From a virus: 64,000 nucleotides of DNA. A model generated the notes under the pieces. That model was not told the DNA's origin. It did no database searches and saw only the letters and a program-made list of their open reading frames with translations. Positions 42,431 to 50,791 of this stretch are shown in pieces (the stretch's first letter is position 1; every line of letters starts with the position of its first letter). The position numbers and the translations under genes were made by a program. The stretch is taken from the IMG/VR virus record IMGVR_UViG_3300039190_000120, positions 32,324 to 96,323 of that record, one strand, 5' to 3'.

Positions 42431-42977
42431 GTGAGTCTCCTAAGGTATCCTCGTAAAGTTGCTCTAGGCTGCCTGCCTCCTCGACGGCATCCTCAATCCT
42501 TTCCCGTATGACCATCACTGATCTTGCCACAAGCCGAATGCCTTCGCTGATACGGGAGCTACCACTCTCAAAGCCAATCTCTTCATGTGCTTTGAGCCCA
42601 TCAGAGAGTGTCATCAGGAAGTAGTCTAGAGGTACCTTATCGCCGCCCAAAAGGACCATCCTCATACAGGCCATGAGAAGCTCAAGGTACTGGTGAGGCT
42701 GTGTTCTGGGGTCCAGTTCAACTAGATCATTCCTCAGTCCCTCATAGATATTAGCATCAAACCCGCATTTCATATCTGCATAGAGGTCGATCTCTTCGAT
42801 CTCCCCATCTCGAACCACCACGGGTCCGTTCCACCCGTGATCACCGCTGTGAAAGTAGCAGCGGTAGGTAGAGCCGTCCTCAATCAGAGCCACCTCAGTA
42901 TCCTCATACTTACGGACGAGACGATATAGGGGCTTTCTGTTCGTGTCAAGTGCGTTGAAGTAATTAGTTATTGTCAT
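42411..42977 (-). CDS. MIRN-family protein (MTITNYFN)
   Basis: A 188-residue member, MTITNYFNALDTNRKPLYRL, with a beta N-terminal domain (GSTYRCYFHSGDHGWNGPVV) and a helical C-terminal domain. It ends HDTQLV within the next cassette. Further in-frame ATGs lie a few codons upstream. Confidence 0.72.
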   Translation of the reverse strand: MTITNYFNALDTNRKPLYRLVRKYEDTEVALIEDGSTYRCYFHSGDHGWNGPVVVRDGEIEEIDLYADMKCGFDANIYEGLRNDLVELDPRTQPHQYLELLMACMRMVLLGGDKVPLDYFLMTLSDGLKAHEEIGFESGSSRISEGIRLVARSVMVIRERIEDAVEEAGSLEQLYEDTLGDSHDTQLV

Positions 42978-43533
42978 CGTCATCATCTCCGTCCCAGCTC
43001 CATACCACGTCGCCTGAAATATGAATATCGCCCATAAGTATCGTCGAGGGTCTGTCTGAGATCTGCCTAACGTCACTCAGGTCTGGCTGCAGGGGGACGT
43101 CACCGGAGAGGACACCCAAGTATTGGCAAGTCCTCTCGTCATACGTCACTTCTATTGACGCTCTAGATGGGGTCAGAGACACGTTCTCTACCACCGCTAC
43201 GTCCTGATAAGCTACGTCGTCATAAATAACGGGGTACTGATTGATCCCACGTATGTCCTCCGGTGGTCTAGCGGGATCAAAACCAATGGAGACGTAATCA
43301 TGGGGACCGGGGTCAGGGATGCGAGACTCCAGAGCCATCTGAAAGAGTAGACCCCCATCGGCCCCTCGCACCTGATAGCAGAGGACACGAGGATCTGCGG
43401 CACCCCTTACAGCCAAGATGGAATCCCGCACACGCACCAACTGGAAGTAGGCATCGTCCGTCCGCTCCACAGAGGTCTCAATCTCTTTCCGTATGACGGG
43501 GTTTGATAGCTTATTGAACAGGTTACTGATCAT
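42964..43533 (-). CDS. MIRN-family protein (MISNLFN)
   Basis: A 189-residue member, MISNLFNKLSNPVIRKEIET, ending in a run of Asp and Asn over the next start (DDDDDNN). Start choice follows the cassette; ATGs at 43542 and 43539 are alternatives. Confidence 0.7.
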   Translation of the reverse strand: MISNLFNKLSNPVIRKEIETSVERTDDAYFQLVRVRDSILAVRGAADPRVLCYQVRGADGGLLFQMALESRIPDPGPHDYVSIGFDPARPPEDIRGINQYPVIYDDVAYQDVAVVENVSLTPSRASIEVTYDERTCQYLGVLSGDVPLQPDLSDVRQISDRPSTILMGDIHISGDVVWSWDGDDDDDNN

Positions 43534-43867
43534 GGTCATCATCCGATTCCACAGGGCATTGATCTAAAAAGAGCGCCGGTCTGGTAACATAGTTAGGTTG
43601 CAGCTCGAACGTCTCTCTAGGCCTGTTTGGAGACCCTTCAATAGGGAATCTAGGTGTTCCTCCAAATAGACTTCCCAGCACTTCAGGCAGAGGCCTTGCC
43701 TTGACACGCAGCCTCGCTCCCATAACCTCTCGATCTCCACAGTGAAGGTAGTACCGCCACTCCCTCTCACCCTCCACCACGCCGAACTCATGAGCACCGT
43801 GAGCATCCACCTCGTGTTCGATGATCCCCCGCCAACCCGCTACCACATTGAACCAGTTATTGATCAT
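43523..43867 (-). CDS. MIRN-family protein (MINNWFN)
   Basis: A 114-residue member, MINNWFNVVAGWRGIIEHEV. REWRYYLHCGDREVMGARLR resembles the YRCYFHSGDHGWNG segment of the 42411-42977 gene, so those two are closer relatives. Ends DDDHDQ. Confidence 0.72.
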   Translation of the reverse strand: MINNWFNVVAGWRGIIEHEVDAHGAHEFGVVEGEREWRYYLHCGDREVMGARLRVKARPLPEVLGSLFGGTPRFPIEGSPNRPRETFELQPNYVTRPALFLDQCPVESDDDHDQ

Positions 43868-44279
43868 CAGCATCGTCCTGACGGATCAAGGTGTGGCGCT
43901 CTGCGTCCGTCAAGAATGAGGACGGCCCGGAGGACCCATAGCGTCCGGTGTTCTCCATAAAGAAAATAGCCCCTACAGGCTGTTGCATAGGCTCTATACG
44001 CACCAGATTATGCCGTATGAGGCCCCGCTCTGTGAGCGGGACAGGACCCTCGGGGCGAAAGCGTTGACCTCCGATCTCTACGCAGGCTTCATGGAGTAGG
44101 TGATAGGGACCGGAGTCTTCCTGTTCACTGGACAGGGCACGGATATGGAGGCGCTTGTCTTTCCACAGAAGATCAAAGCGTAGGTTAGGTGCCATCTCGA
44201 ACAGCTCAGGGGCCACCCACCCCGGAAGCTCTCCTGCGTCTACCCCCGTCTGTACGAGTGCGAAATAGTTTTTGATCAT
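43857..44279 (-). CDS. MIRN-family protein (MIKNYFA)
   Basis: A 140-residue member, MIKNYFALVQTGVDAGELPG, first gene behind the 44300-44328 promoter. Ends DDADDQ in the next cassette. Confidence 0.72.
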   Translation of the reverse strand: MIKNYFALVQTGVDAGELPGWVAPELFEMAPNLRFDLLWKDKRLHIRALSSEQEDSGPYHLLHEACVEIGGQRFRPEGPVPLTERGLIRHNLVRIEPMQQPVGAIFFMENTGRYGSSGPSSFLTDAERHTLIRQDDADDQ

Positions 44280-44299
44280 ACGTACTCCTCCTAGCTGGA

Positions 44300-44328
44300 A
44301 CTATACCAGATCGGAAGAGTATCGTAAA
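44300..44328 (-). promoter_or_regulatory. Promoter for the 44279 MIRN operon
   Basis: TTTACG (44323-44328), N17 ending CTGG, TATAGT (44300-44305). Confidence 0.62.
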
Positions 44329-44332
44329 CGGT

Positions 44333-44560
44333 CTAGGCCCGCTCGATCTTCTCGAAGGCTCCCATGAAGAAGGGGAGTCCTACCGGCTCACGGGTGTCTG
44401 CATACTCCAAGCCGTAGCAGCCTTCGGAACCACAGACGTCGACCTGAGCAACAACACACTCCACCAGCGGGTACTCTTTGTTTCCTCGCTGCGTGGTACA
44501 GCCGCCTTCCATACGTTTGAGGCGCACATACACCTTATCACCCTTCTTGAGCTTCTCCAT
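44333..44560 (-). CDS. Small beta protein of unknown function
   Basis: A 75-residue protein, MEKLKKGDKVYVRLKRMEGG, with a CGSEGCYGLEYADTREP segment. KGDKVYVRLK is typical of SH3-like or KOW-like small barrels. GGAGA precedes the ATG. It has its own promoter, so it is an insertion between two MIRN units. Confidence 0.62.
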   Translation of the reverse strand: MEKLKKGDKVYVRLKRMEGGCTTQRGNKEYPLVECVVAQVDVCGSEGCYGLEYADTREPVGLPFFMGAFEKIERA

Positions 44561-44599
44561 CCGGTCTCTCCGCGTAAGTAGTGTCCCTATTGTCACTAC

Positions 44600-44628
44600 C
44601 TAATACCCTACGAAGCACGGTAGGTCAA
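44600..44628 (-). promoter_or_regulatory. Promoter for the 44560 gene
   Basis: TTGACC (44623-44628), N17 ending AGGG, TATTAG (44600-44605). It overlaps the end of the upstream MIRN gene. Confidence 0.65.
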
Positions 44629-45084
44629 ATTAAGGTCCCACACAGGATCTTCCCAAGGTGCAAATACTGGTCGAGGTATGTACGTCTCAATCATATCGGG
44701 GATTGGAACCTGTTGGTACTCCTCCTGCTCTCCATACATCTTAAAGGTGTGGTAGAGCAGGTCTTCCGTGAGATGGTACCAATCCCAAGACCGCTCATGC
44801 CGAAGGGAATCCTCGCAGCCGCCACCACGGGGGTTATAGCATTGGGAGGCTATCTCGAACTTCTGTGTTCGCACCTGCCAGATCACCCGATACTTCTCGA
44901 ATATGTTATTGCCGGTGTCGTACTGCCAGACAAAGACGACTTCAATGAGCTGATCTGTACCGGGATTAGGTACGGCCTTGACCGCAGGCCGGGGGATATG
45001 ATCAAGGTCGTGGTACCAGAGAGAGGATGCACGCTCTTTCAAGACACCCATCAAGTAGCCTACGGTACTGTGGTTTCTAATCAT
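44608..45084 (-). CDS. MIRN-family protein (MIRNHST)
   Basis: A 158-residue member, MIRNHSTVGYLMGVLKERAS. Body: EVVFVWQYDTGNNIFEKYRV and RSWDWYHLTEDLLYHTFKMY. Confidence 0.72.
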   Translation of the reverse strand: MIRNHSTVGYLMGVLKERASSLWYHDLDHIPRPAVKAVPNPGTDQLIEVVFVWQYDTGNNIFEKYRVIWQVRTQKFEIASQCYNPRGGGCEDSLRHERSWDWYHLTEDLLYHTFKMYGEQEEYQQVPIPDMIETYIPRPVFAPWEDPVWDLNLTYRAS

Positions 45085-45092
45085 GGGTAGGT

Positions 45093-45551
45093 CTACAGCG
45101 TATTGTGTTGGACAAGTTCCTCTACGGCCCTCTTAGCTTCTTTGAGAGCACACTTCGTCCCATCCCGGTACGCCTTGATGGCGTGGATCTTCCCTTCGGT
45201 GTTGTAGAGGTAGAGAATTCGAGTTTCAAAGTCCTTCTGTGCCTTTGCCTCAGGGTCTTGGTGTGAGGGGTAAAAGGCACGACGGGAAACCACCTTGATT
45301 TCGCCCTTCTCTTTGTAGGCCTCACGGTCGAGCTTCTGAGCACCCTTCACGTCTGCCAGCATATCGACCATGAGTTGGGCCTTGTCCTTCTCTGAGGGCA
45401 CAACCACCTCTTGACCCCCGTGCATGATCAACTGCACACCTTCCGGGACCACAAAGGCCACGGACACGAGAGCTGCGTCGATCAGGGCAGAATTGACTCC
45501 CTCTGCAGCATCGGCCACAAACGAGGTACTTATGTTACTGGTAGTAGTCAT
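45093..45551 (-). CDS. Protein with ribosomal L7/L12 C-terminal-like domain
   Basis: A 152-residue protein. The last ~45 residues (TEGKIHAIKAYRDGTKCALK, then EAKRAVEELV) match the L7/L12 C-terminal pattern KxxxIKxxRxxTxxxLKEAKxxVE. L12-CTD-like modules occur in some phage proteins and might contact translation factors; this is inference. Promoter at 45559-45587. Confidence 0.7.
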   Translation of the reverse strand: MTTTSNISTSFVADAAEGVNSALIDAALVSVAFVVPEGVQLIMHGGQEVVVPSEKDKAQLMVDMLADVKGAQKLDREAYKEKGEIKVVSRRAFYPSHQDPEAKAQKDFETRILYLYNTEGKIHAIKAYRDGTKCALKEAKRAVEELVQHNTL

Positions 45552-45558
45552 ACGTAGT

Positions 45559-45587
45559 ATCGTACCTTACGGGGGCAAAGGCTTCAA
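45559..45587 (-). promoter_or_regulatory. Promoter for 45551 gene
   Basis: TTGAAG (45582-45587), N17 ending AAGG, TACGAT (45559-45564). Confidence 0.55.
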
Positions 45588-46003
45588 GACGATTTCTCAA
45601 CCTCAAGGGTCTCCACCCCAAGTTCGGCATCTTCTCGGAACTTGTCAATCCAACCCTGTGCTGCCTCTTCATCAGTGAAGACTCGGGTGACAAGGGTGTC
45701 GTAGTCAGTCACAACGCAGACCGTCTGCTCAGGCTCGTACTCAGTTTCAACCACCAAGCCCCGCATCAAGGTCCAACCCTCGTCTACAGCGCCATCCTCC
45801 ATGAACGCCTCAGCCGCATCCTCGTTGGAGAAGATACGTACCCCATAGTCGTCAGGCTGGAAGGCCACGTAGAGGCTAAGGTTGCCTCTAATAACGTCCA
45901 CGAGGGATTCCAGTGTCCCCGTGAGCTTCCCAAAATTCTGGACGAAGGAAGGTACCTGATAATCCAAGAGACGCTTGCCCCATACGGTGCGGAAGAAGTC
46001 CAT
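45584..46003 (-). CDS. Unknown 139-residue protein
   Basis: MDFFRTVWGKRLLDYQVPSF; acidic, with two similar FSNEDAAEAF and FTDEEAAQGW motifs spaced ~60 residues apart, suggesting an internal duplication of a small alpha/beta unit. Confidence 0.65.
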   Translation of the reverse strand: MDFFRTVWGKRLLDYQVPSFVQNFGKLTGTLESLVDVIRGNLSLYVAFQPDDYGVRIFSNEDAAEAFMEDGAVDEGWTLMRGLVVETEYEPEQTVCVVTDYDTLVTRVFTDEEAAQGWIDKFREDAELGVETLEVEKSS

Positions 46004-46004
46004 G

Positions 46005-46514
46005 CTAGCCTCCTAAGGCTGCTCTAAAAGGGTTGTCGAAGGGTGAACTCGTATCGAAGGTGTTACGCAATGACTCAGAGTAGAACCGCGTATGGAGCTG
46101 GGCCACGTCATCTTCGGTAATAAGCGACGAACGTCGGTACATCACACCACCCATCAGGTCGCCAATATCTTCGAGGGTTAGGTGCTGACCCGTTTCTAGA
46201 GCCACGTATAACCAGTTATGGAGGACACGCTCTTTGATAGGCATACCTGCTGACTTGAACAGGGTGCTGTAGTCATACAGGGAGTGTAGCCCATCCCCAT
46301 ATCCGAAGACGAACCTGTCCATTGAAGGGTCCCAACTGAACCGAAAAAACTGTGTATCTCTACTGGAGAACTCGAAAACCCATATGAGATGCACCGTGAG
46401 GATAGCGGTCACATGCTCCTCATAGACCTCAAAGATGGGCTCCGGGAGTGTGCTTCCGATCCGCCTCTGGGCCTCTCCATACAGGAGGCCTAGTATGTAC
46501 CTATCCTGTATCAT
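46005..46514 (-). CDS. MIRN-family protein (MIQDRYI)
   Basis: A 169-residue divergent member, MIQDRYILGLLYGEAQRRIG. The body VHLIWVFEFSSRDTQFFRFS keeps the W-x-F strand, and the C-terminal half is helical. Confidence 0.7.
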   Translation of the reverse strand: MIQDRYILGLLYGEAQRRIGSTLPEPIFEVYEEHVTAILTVHLIWVFEFSSRDTQFFRFSWDPSMDRFVFGYGDGLHSLYDYSTLFKSAGMPIKERVLHNWLYVALETGQHLTLEDIGDLMGGVMYRRSSLITEDDVAQLHTRFYSESLRNTFDTSSPFDNPFRAALGG

Positions 46515-46744
46515 GGGTCGTCTTCGAGGTTCTTCGAGAAGGCTTCGTCAACCAGCTCAGGATAGTCTTTTCTGATTCTGTTCTCGATTTTGTCAGCGAC
46601 TTCCTCGGGAGTAAGCGCATCACCGAACCAGAGCCCGATGGTCCAATTGTGCACCCCGTAAGGTGAGACTACGTGGGTATCCACCCCACGATCCTCCAAA
46701 ACCTTGATAGGTTCTTTTACGTTCTTTTGGATCTGTGTTGGCAT
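46511..46744 (-). CDS. Unknown 77-residue protein
   Basis: MPTQIQKNVKEPIKVLEDRG; alpha/beta, with ATGA overlap to the MIRN member downstream. Confidence 0.62.
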   Translation of the reverse strand: MPTQIQKNVKEPIKVLEDRGVDTHVVSPYGVHNWTIGLWFGDALTPEEVADKIENRIRKDYPELVDEAFSKNLEDDP

Positions 46745-46756
46745 TCCAATCTCCTT

Positions 46757-46861
46757 TCACACGGGCTGGTCGAAGCCTACACCCACCATCCAGTAAATCA
46801 ACACGCTGAATGCTGCGTAGGTCAGAACCATCAGGATACGCTCTTTCGTCTGTTCGCTCAT
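46757..46861 (-). CDS. 34-residue membrane peptide
   Basis: MSEQTKERILMVLTYAAFSV, then LIYWMVGVGF: a single transmembrane helix. GAGAGGTCCCC precedes the ATG and a promoter (46908-46936) lies 46 bases upstream, so the short ORF is likely real. Such peptides often modulate host membrane proteins. Confidence 0.6.
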   Translation of the reverse strand: MSEQTKERILMVLTYAAFSVLIYWMVGVGFDQPV

Positions 46862-46907
46862 TGGGGACCTCTCCGTGGTCGATGGTAATAACTCCCTGTC
46901 ACACCCC

Positions 46908-46936
46908 TTTGTACCCTAAGGTAGGAGGAGCGTCAA
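46908..46936 (-). promoter_or_regulatory. Promoter for the membrane peptide
   Basis: TTGACG (46931-46936), N17 ending AGGG, TACAAA (46908-46913). Confidence 0.65.
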
Positions 46937-46965
46937 AAAAAGATTCTCGGAGAGGTCCCGTAAGG

Positions 46966-47649
46966 TCATCGGAGCTTGGATTCGTCGAAGTCCGGGAACT
47001 GCGGTGTGATTTCGTAGCACTTGCCGTCCCGGATAAAGGCCCGCCAGTAGTCCCCGGTGTCTTCCCCTTGCCCGGTCACGGTGAACAAGCCCTCGATGGT
47101 TTCGGAGAGCTTTGTGAAGAAGTCCTTCCACTGGTAGAACTTCACGTCACCGGACGAGAAGGTACGGTCCTTATGGTGGTAAAACGTGTACCCTTGCCCG
47201 GCTGTGAACATCTTATCCTCGTTTCTGTCGAGGGAGATCTCCAAGGTTTCTTCATCGACGAGAGCGATGCTGATCTTCTCATCATCGAACTGGACTGCAT
47301 CAGGAAACCTCGTGTCGGTGAACTCTTCATTGAGCCCTTCGACGAGGTACTTTGACAGTTGCCTTTTCCACCCGCCCACGTACTTCTCGATGCTGAGGTC
47401 TTCTCGGCTGTCAAAACCCTCCCGCGCAAACAGCACGGTGCCGTCCTCAATCTCGTGCTGGTGTACCACTTCCGAGGTGCTGTCACTCTTATGAAATTGG
47501 ATGACAATATTCGAAGAATAGCTGCTTCCGATCTCGAATGACTCGCCCCAGACAACCTCGTAATCTCCGACGTCAATCCGAATCGGTTGCCGAAGGTAGT
47601 GCTCCGGAAGGTCGTCAATAAATACTTTCAGGTCTTCTAGTGTGTGCAT
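46966..47649 (-). CDS. LPEHYL-motif protein, unknown function
   Basis: A 227-residue protein. The N-terminus MHTLEDLKVFIDDLPEHYLR shares its pattern with the 55341-55571 product (MFTWRDLKEQLDKIPDHYLD), and both continue with a strand. The rest is a mixed alpha/beta domain. Confidence 0.68.
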   Translation of the reverse strand: MHTLEDLKVFIDDLPEHYLRQPIRIDVGDYEVVWGESFEIGSSYSSNIVIQFHKSDSTSEVVHQHEIEDGTVLFAREGFDSREDLSIEKYVGGWKRQLSKYLVEGLNEEFTDTRFPDAVQFDDEKISIALVDEETLEISLDRNEDKMFTAGQGYTFYHHKDRTFSSGDVKFYQWKDFFTKLSETIEGLFTVTGQGEDTGDYWRAFIRDGKCYEITPQFPDFDESKLR

Positions 47650-47736
47650 GTTGCCTCCCTTATCTAATTGGTGACCTGCCTCTTCAGTACGTGGTGGTCA
47701 GTCCACGTAGACGCCCTCACTATGAGAGCGTTTCGG

Positions 47737-47982
47737 CTAGTTGTCGTCGACACACAGCACTTCGCCGTGCACCTCGTCGTCCTCGTCAGGCCCCTTGCAC
47801 TTCACGACAACACAGGGCTCATCAGGAATGGGGTTCTGGCAGCACGTCTCACCCCTGTAATCGTAGCAGAGACTGCCACCATCGGTGGTCCACGTGTCGT
47901 CATTGTTGATGTCTGACGTCGGCTCGACGCCGCCGCCACAACCAACCGCGAAAAGCATCGCAATCAGAATAATCCGTTTCAT
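47737..47982 (-). CDS. Cys-rich lipoprotein
   Basis: An 81-residue protein with a lipoprotein signal MKRIILIAMLFAVGCGGGVE (lipobox AVGC), then an acidic mature part with CYDYRGETCCQ and EPCVVVKCKG, probably disulfide-bonded in the periplasm. GGAGG precedes the start. Phage lipoproteins of this size often block receptors or superinfection; inferred here. Confidence 0.78.
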   Translation of the reverse strand: MKRIILIAMLFAVGCGGGVEPTSDINNDDTWTTDGGSLCYDYRGETCCQNPIPDEPCVVVKCKGPDEDDEVHGEVLCVDDN

Positions 47983-48042
47983 TGTTGCCTCCATGTATCA
48001 GTTGTTAGCCTGCCTCATCAGTAAGTGAGTGGCTAGTCTCAC

Positions 48043-48138
48043 TCATACGCCCGGTTGCCCGGGGGCGAAGTTCTCTTCATCGGTGATACGGGCCTTGCTA
48101 CGGCCTTGGCGAGAGAATGTCTCGTCTTCTTCACTCAT
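48043..48138 (-). CDS. 31-residue peptide
   Basis: MSEEDETFSRQGRSKARITD...; acidic N-terminus then basic. Its ATG overlaps the upstream stop (CAATGAG), arguing for translation. Function unknown. Confidence 0.45.
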   Translation of the reverse strand: MSEEDETFSRQGRSKARITDEENFAPGQPGV

Positions 48139-48383
48139 TGGGTGTGAACCTCTCGCTGAAGGCCGTAATAAATGCTTGCACGTTGCTTAGCGTTGTCACC
48201 CCAGAAGTGGTTGTTGTCCTTAGTTGTGGACCAACCCTCTTCTGGATGCGTGTAGACAATCGCCACGTGATGCTCGTTTTCGTGATTGCCACCACACTCA
48301 CCGTGAGGCCACATCTGTAGGACCAACTCACGGTCGTCATCTATTTTGGTGCTTTCCAGCACCTTCCACTTTCGGTCTGCCAT
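48135..48383 (-). CDS. Unknown 82-residue protein
   Basis: MADRKWKVLESTKIDDDREL, then WPHGECGGNHENEHHVAIVY, a His-rich segment that might bind metal. It lies downstream of the 48611 gene. Confidence 0.65.
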   Translation of the reverse strand: MADRKWKVLESTKIDDDRELVLQMWPHGECGGNHENEHHVAIVYTHPEEGWSTTKDNNHFWGDNAKQRASIYYGLQREVHTQ

Positions 48384-48392
48384 CTGGCCCTC

Positions 48393-48611
48393 TTAGCGCT
48401 TGGCGTACTTGACGATTTCGTTGTCTTTGCCGCCCACGAAGATCTCCCCAAAGATGCACTTGGAGTCACCCTCACGGAGGATCGCACCACCGTCAGCTTC
48501 ACCCTTGCGGGCAAGACCTTTGACCTTGCTGATAAGCCCGCTCTTCGTGCGAGCGTTCACAAGGTAGCCTTCCTCTTGATGGAAGACGTGGGCATAAGGT
48601 ACGTAGCGCAT
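48393..48611 (-). CDS. Unknown 72-residue basic protein
   Basis: MRYVPYAHVFHQEEGYLVNA, with a Lys/Gly-rich middle. GGAGGTTCATATG context gives a strong ribosome site. Promoter at 48670-48698. Confidence 0.68.
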   Translation of the reverse strand: MRYVPYAHVFHQEEGYLVNARTKSGLISKVKGLARKGEADGGAILREGDSKCIFGEIFVGGKDNEIVKYAKR

Positions 48612-48669
48612 ATGAACCTCCGTAGTGGGAGTTAGTGTTTGAGGAGGCGACTCCTCCCCGGCTCACTAA

Positions 48670-48698
48670 TGAGTACCATAGCTATCCTACGGCGTCAA
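48670..48698 (-). promoter_or_regulatory. Promoter for 48611 gene
   Basis: TTGACG (48693-48698), N17 ending ATGG, TACTCA (48670-48675). Confidence 0.58.
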
Positions 48699-48705
48699 AA
48701 GAATC

Positions 48706-49347
48706 TTACCGATTGGAGTCGAAGTTCTCGACTTTCTCCCTCAGGGAGTCAGGCCCCTCCTCGTCAAGACACTGTAATGCCTCGGATATTTTGAAGCCCT
48801 TCGGCAGGCCCAGCATAAGACGGACAGCATGGAGACCTCCATCAAAAGACTCCCACAACTGTTGGGCCGTGTCTTTGTCTGTCGTGTTATCCACGAGATC
48901 AGGGCTTAGCTCGATCGAAGTACCATCATCATACTGAATCTCGACCCTCACTGCTTTTTTTGTCATCTCTTTCTTCCACAGGCTATTCTGAATAGTGGCA
49001 CGATACAGGGTTGTCTCCGTACCGTCCTCGAAGTAAATGGTCACGGATCGAGGAGTCTCCCAGACCTCTCTTTGGTGCTGAGAGTGCTCCCTTTCCCTCT
49101 GAAGTTCGTTGATAAGCCGGAGCACGTAGACGCCACAGGCCATGACAATGAGGCCGCCGCCGATGTACGTCACCCTTTCTATCGTCCCACCAAGCCAATT
49201 GGAGATGGACATAAGGATGGAGACGAAAAAGCACACCTGCGAGGCGATAAAGCCATGCCTACTGTGCTTATTCTGCCAGACCGGGCTCTTCTTGAACTCC
49301 CGGATCAGGTACTTCGCTGTCTCGATCCTGTGTCCCATCGGCTTCAT
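48706..49347 (-). CDS. Two-pass membrane protein
   Basis: A 213-residue protein: two transmembrane helices (FIASQVCFFVSILMSISNWL and VTYIGGGLIVMACGVYVLRL), then a cytosolic domain with SVTIYFEDGTETTLY and VEIQYDDGTSIELS. MGHRIE at 49338 is an alternative start. Confidence 0.7.
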   Translation of the reverse strand: MKPMGHRIETAKYLIREFKKSPVWQNKHSRHGFIASQVCFFVSILMSISNWLGGTIERVTYIGGGLIVMACGVYVLRLINELQREREHSQHQREVWETPRSVTIYFEDGTETTLYRATIQNSLWKKEMTKKAVRVEIQYDDGTSIELSPDLVDNTTDKDTAQQLWESFDGGLHAVRLMLGLPKGFKISEALQCLDEEGPDSLREKVENFDSNR

Positions 49348-49423
49348 TCAGTAGGGCTATGAGGGTGCCGACTTCTTCTTGATGGAGGAGGTGCATGTAG
49401 GAGCCTAGTCTATTCCGAATCAT
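49268..49423 (-). CDS. MIRN-family short member (51 residues)
   Basis: MIRNRLGSYMHLLHQEEVGT then an acidic tail. It overlaps the membrane-protein gene by about 80 bases in another frame, so it may be a truncated copy whose original C-terminus was lost. Confidence 0.5.
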   Translation of the reverse strand: MIRNRLGSYMHLLHQEEVGTLIALLNEADGTQDRDSEVPDPGVQEEPGLAE

Positions 49424-49847
49424 GAGGCATCCTGTGAGAAAGGAGTGGTGGTACTTCCTGTAGAGCTTCCGCAAACTGATGCAAGCCCGGAATCTCTTTT
49501 CGCAAGTAGCGAGCCTCGCCCACACTGTATGAATTCTTGACGGTCACTAAGAGCTTCTCAAGGTCTGTATACTTGTGCGTGCCCCTTCGATCCCACCCAC
49601 CTAGAATCTCCGACCAAAAGTAGTGCGAGAACCAACAAAAGTAAAAGCCCTCCTGATTAAAGAGCAGGTAGTAAAAATGACGCATTGGGGGCCGGGGATG
49701 GTCAGGTATGTCGATCAAATAGCCCACCCCTATTCTCTCTGAAGCCGTCTTATGGAAGGCGGGACAACCCAAGACCTCTACGGCTCTGTCCAGCGCGTAG
49801 TGTGTCCCTAAGATCTCCTGAGTCCTGCTGAGATGATTATGTATCAT
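49410..49847 (-). CDS. MIRN-family protein (MIHNHLS)
   Basis: A 145-residue intact member, MIHNHLSRTQEILGTHYALD, with MRHFYYLLFNQEGFYFCWFS. Ends MPHDSE inside the next cassette. Confidence 0.72.
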   Translation of the reverse strand: MIHNHLSRTQEILGTHYALDRAVEVLGCPAFHKTASERIGVGYLIDIPDHPRPPMRHFYYLLFNQEGFYFCWFSHYFWSEILGGWDRRGTHKYTDLEKLLVTVKNSYSVGEARYLRKEIPGLHQFAEALQEVPPLLSHRMPHDSE

Positions 49848-50070
49848 GGCAGAAGAACTTGGAACGAGCCCCTAAGACATACACAGAGCGACGTGAGGAC
49901 TCCCCCTCGACTCGAATGACAAGGCGTGGTTGGACCTCGGGACCACGGCGATTCTGGGCCACGTTTCTATTTGCCATCTTCTTGAAGGTCCACGTCTCCT
50001 GCTCGGAGACCATACGCTTGATTCTAAGCTGGCATATATCTGCTTGGTTGAACCAGTTTTTGAGTGTCAT
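49837..50070 (-). CDS. MIRN-family protein (MTLKNWFN)
   Basis: A 77-residue intact member, MTLKNWFNQADICQLRIKRM, basic body, ends FFCHDT. ATGA overlap upstream. Confidence 0.7.
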   Translation of the reverse strand: MTLKNWFNQADICQLRIKRMVSEQETWTFKKMANRNVAQNRRGPEVQPRLVIRVEGESSRRSVYVLGARSKFFCHDT

Positions 50071-50498
50071 GACGGGCTCCCCGATACCTGAGACTTGTAC
50101 CAACCCTCTCGCTCAAACAGTTCGGGTAAGTCTTGCATATGATGCGCCAGCCTATCGAGGCGGTAGCCACTCAGGGGCATGAACCTCCCGTCTTCCGAAG
50201 CCTTGATCCACTCGGTAGGGAGGTGGAAGGTCTTCTCTTCCCCACTCTGGTAGGAGATCAGAGTATCCTCTGTCTCGGCCCAGCGATCGCAGGTGGCCTT
50301 GGGATGGCTGTAGGTAGAACCTGTCATACTTCGATTGAGCCAGACTAATGTGAGACGGGCAAAACCCAACGTCGGATATATCTCTAGCTCCGGCTGGGTA
50401 GGAAAGCCCATGATGGATACTAAATTGAAGACGCCGGGGAAGTAGCTATCCAGCTCAAGGAACTGACGAGCTTCCCTGATGTAATTACGTATCGGCAT
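50067..50498 (-). CDS. MIRN-family protein (MPIRNYI)
   Basis: A 143-residue intact member, MPIRNYIREARQFLELDSYF, with LGFARLTLVWLNRSMTGSTY and a C-terminal EREGWYKSQV. Confidence 0.72.
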   Translation of the reverse strand: MPIRNYIREARQFLELDSYFPGVFNLVSIMGFPTQPELEIYPTLGFARLTLVWLNRSMTGSTYSHPKATCDRWAETEDTLISYQSGEEKTFHLPTEWIKASEDGRFMPLSGYRLDRLAHHMQDLPELFEREGWYKSQVSGSPS

Positions 50499-50715
50499 GT
50501 GTCTCTGAAAGCTCAGCAAGTCCTAGCGTCCAACCTACGGCGTACGAGTCTTGATTACGTTTGAGATAGGGTCGCATTACAGGGTAGATAGTCACGACCC
50601 GGAAGCGCCGACCATCGTCCTTCTCGATAATGTCCCCTATCTCGTGTGGTTTGGGAACACGGGGCCGGTTGTACAGCTCTCTTTGCAACTCTTCTTTGGT
50701 CTGGGCTCTAGCCAT
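50485..50715 (-). CDS. Unknown 76-residue protein leading a MIRN unit
   Basis: MARAQTKEELQRELYNRPRV, without the MIRN cassette but ending ETHADT over the next cassette. Behind the 50754-50783 promoter. Confidence 0.65.
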   Translation of the reverse strand: MARAQTKEELQRELYNRPRVPKPHEIGDIIEKDDGRRFRVVTIYPVMRPYLKRNQDSYAVGWTLGLAELSETHADT

Positions 50716-50753
50716 CTCGTCTTCTCTCTGGTAGTCATAGAGCTAGCATCTAT

Positions 50754-50783
50754 CTGATACCACAGTGCTATGCCTGTTGTCAA
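50754..50783 (-). promoter_or_regulatory. Promoter for 50715 operon
   Basis: TTGACA (50778-50783), N18 ending GTGG, TATCAG (50754-50759). No similar promoter is seen from here to 58473. Confidence 0.6.
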
Positions 50784-50791
50784 AGAGCCCA

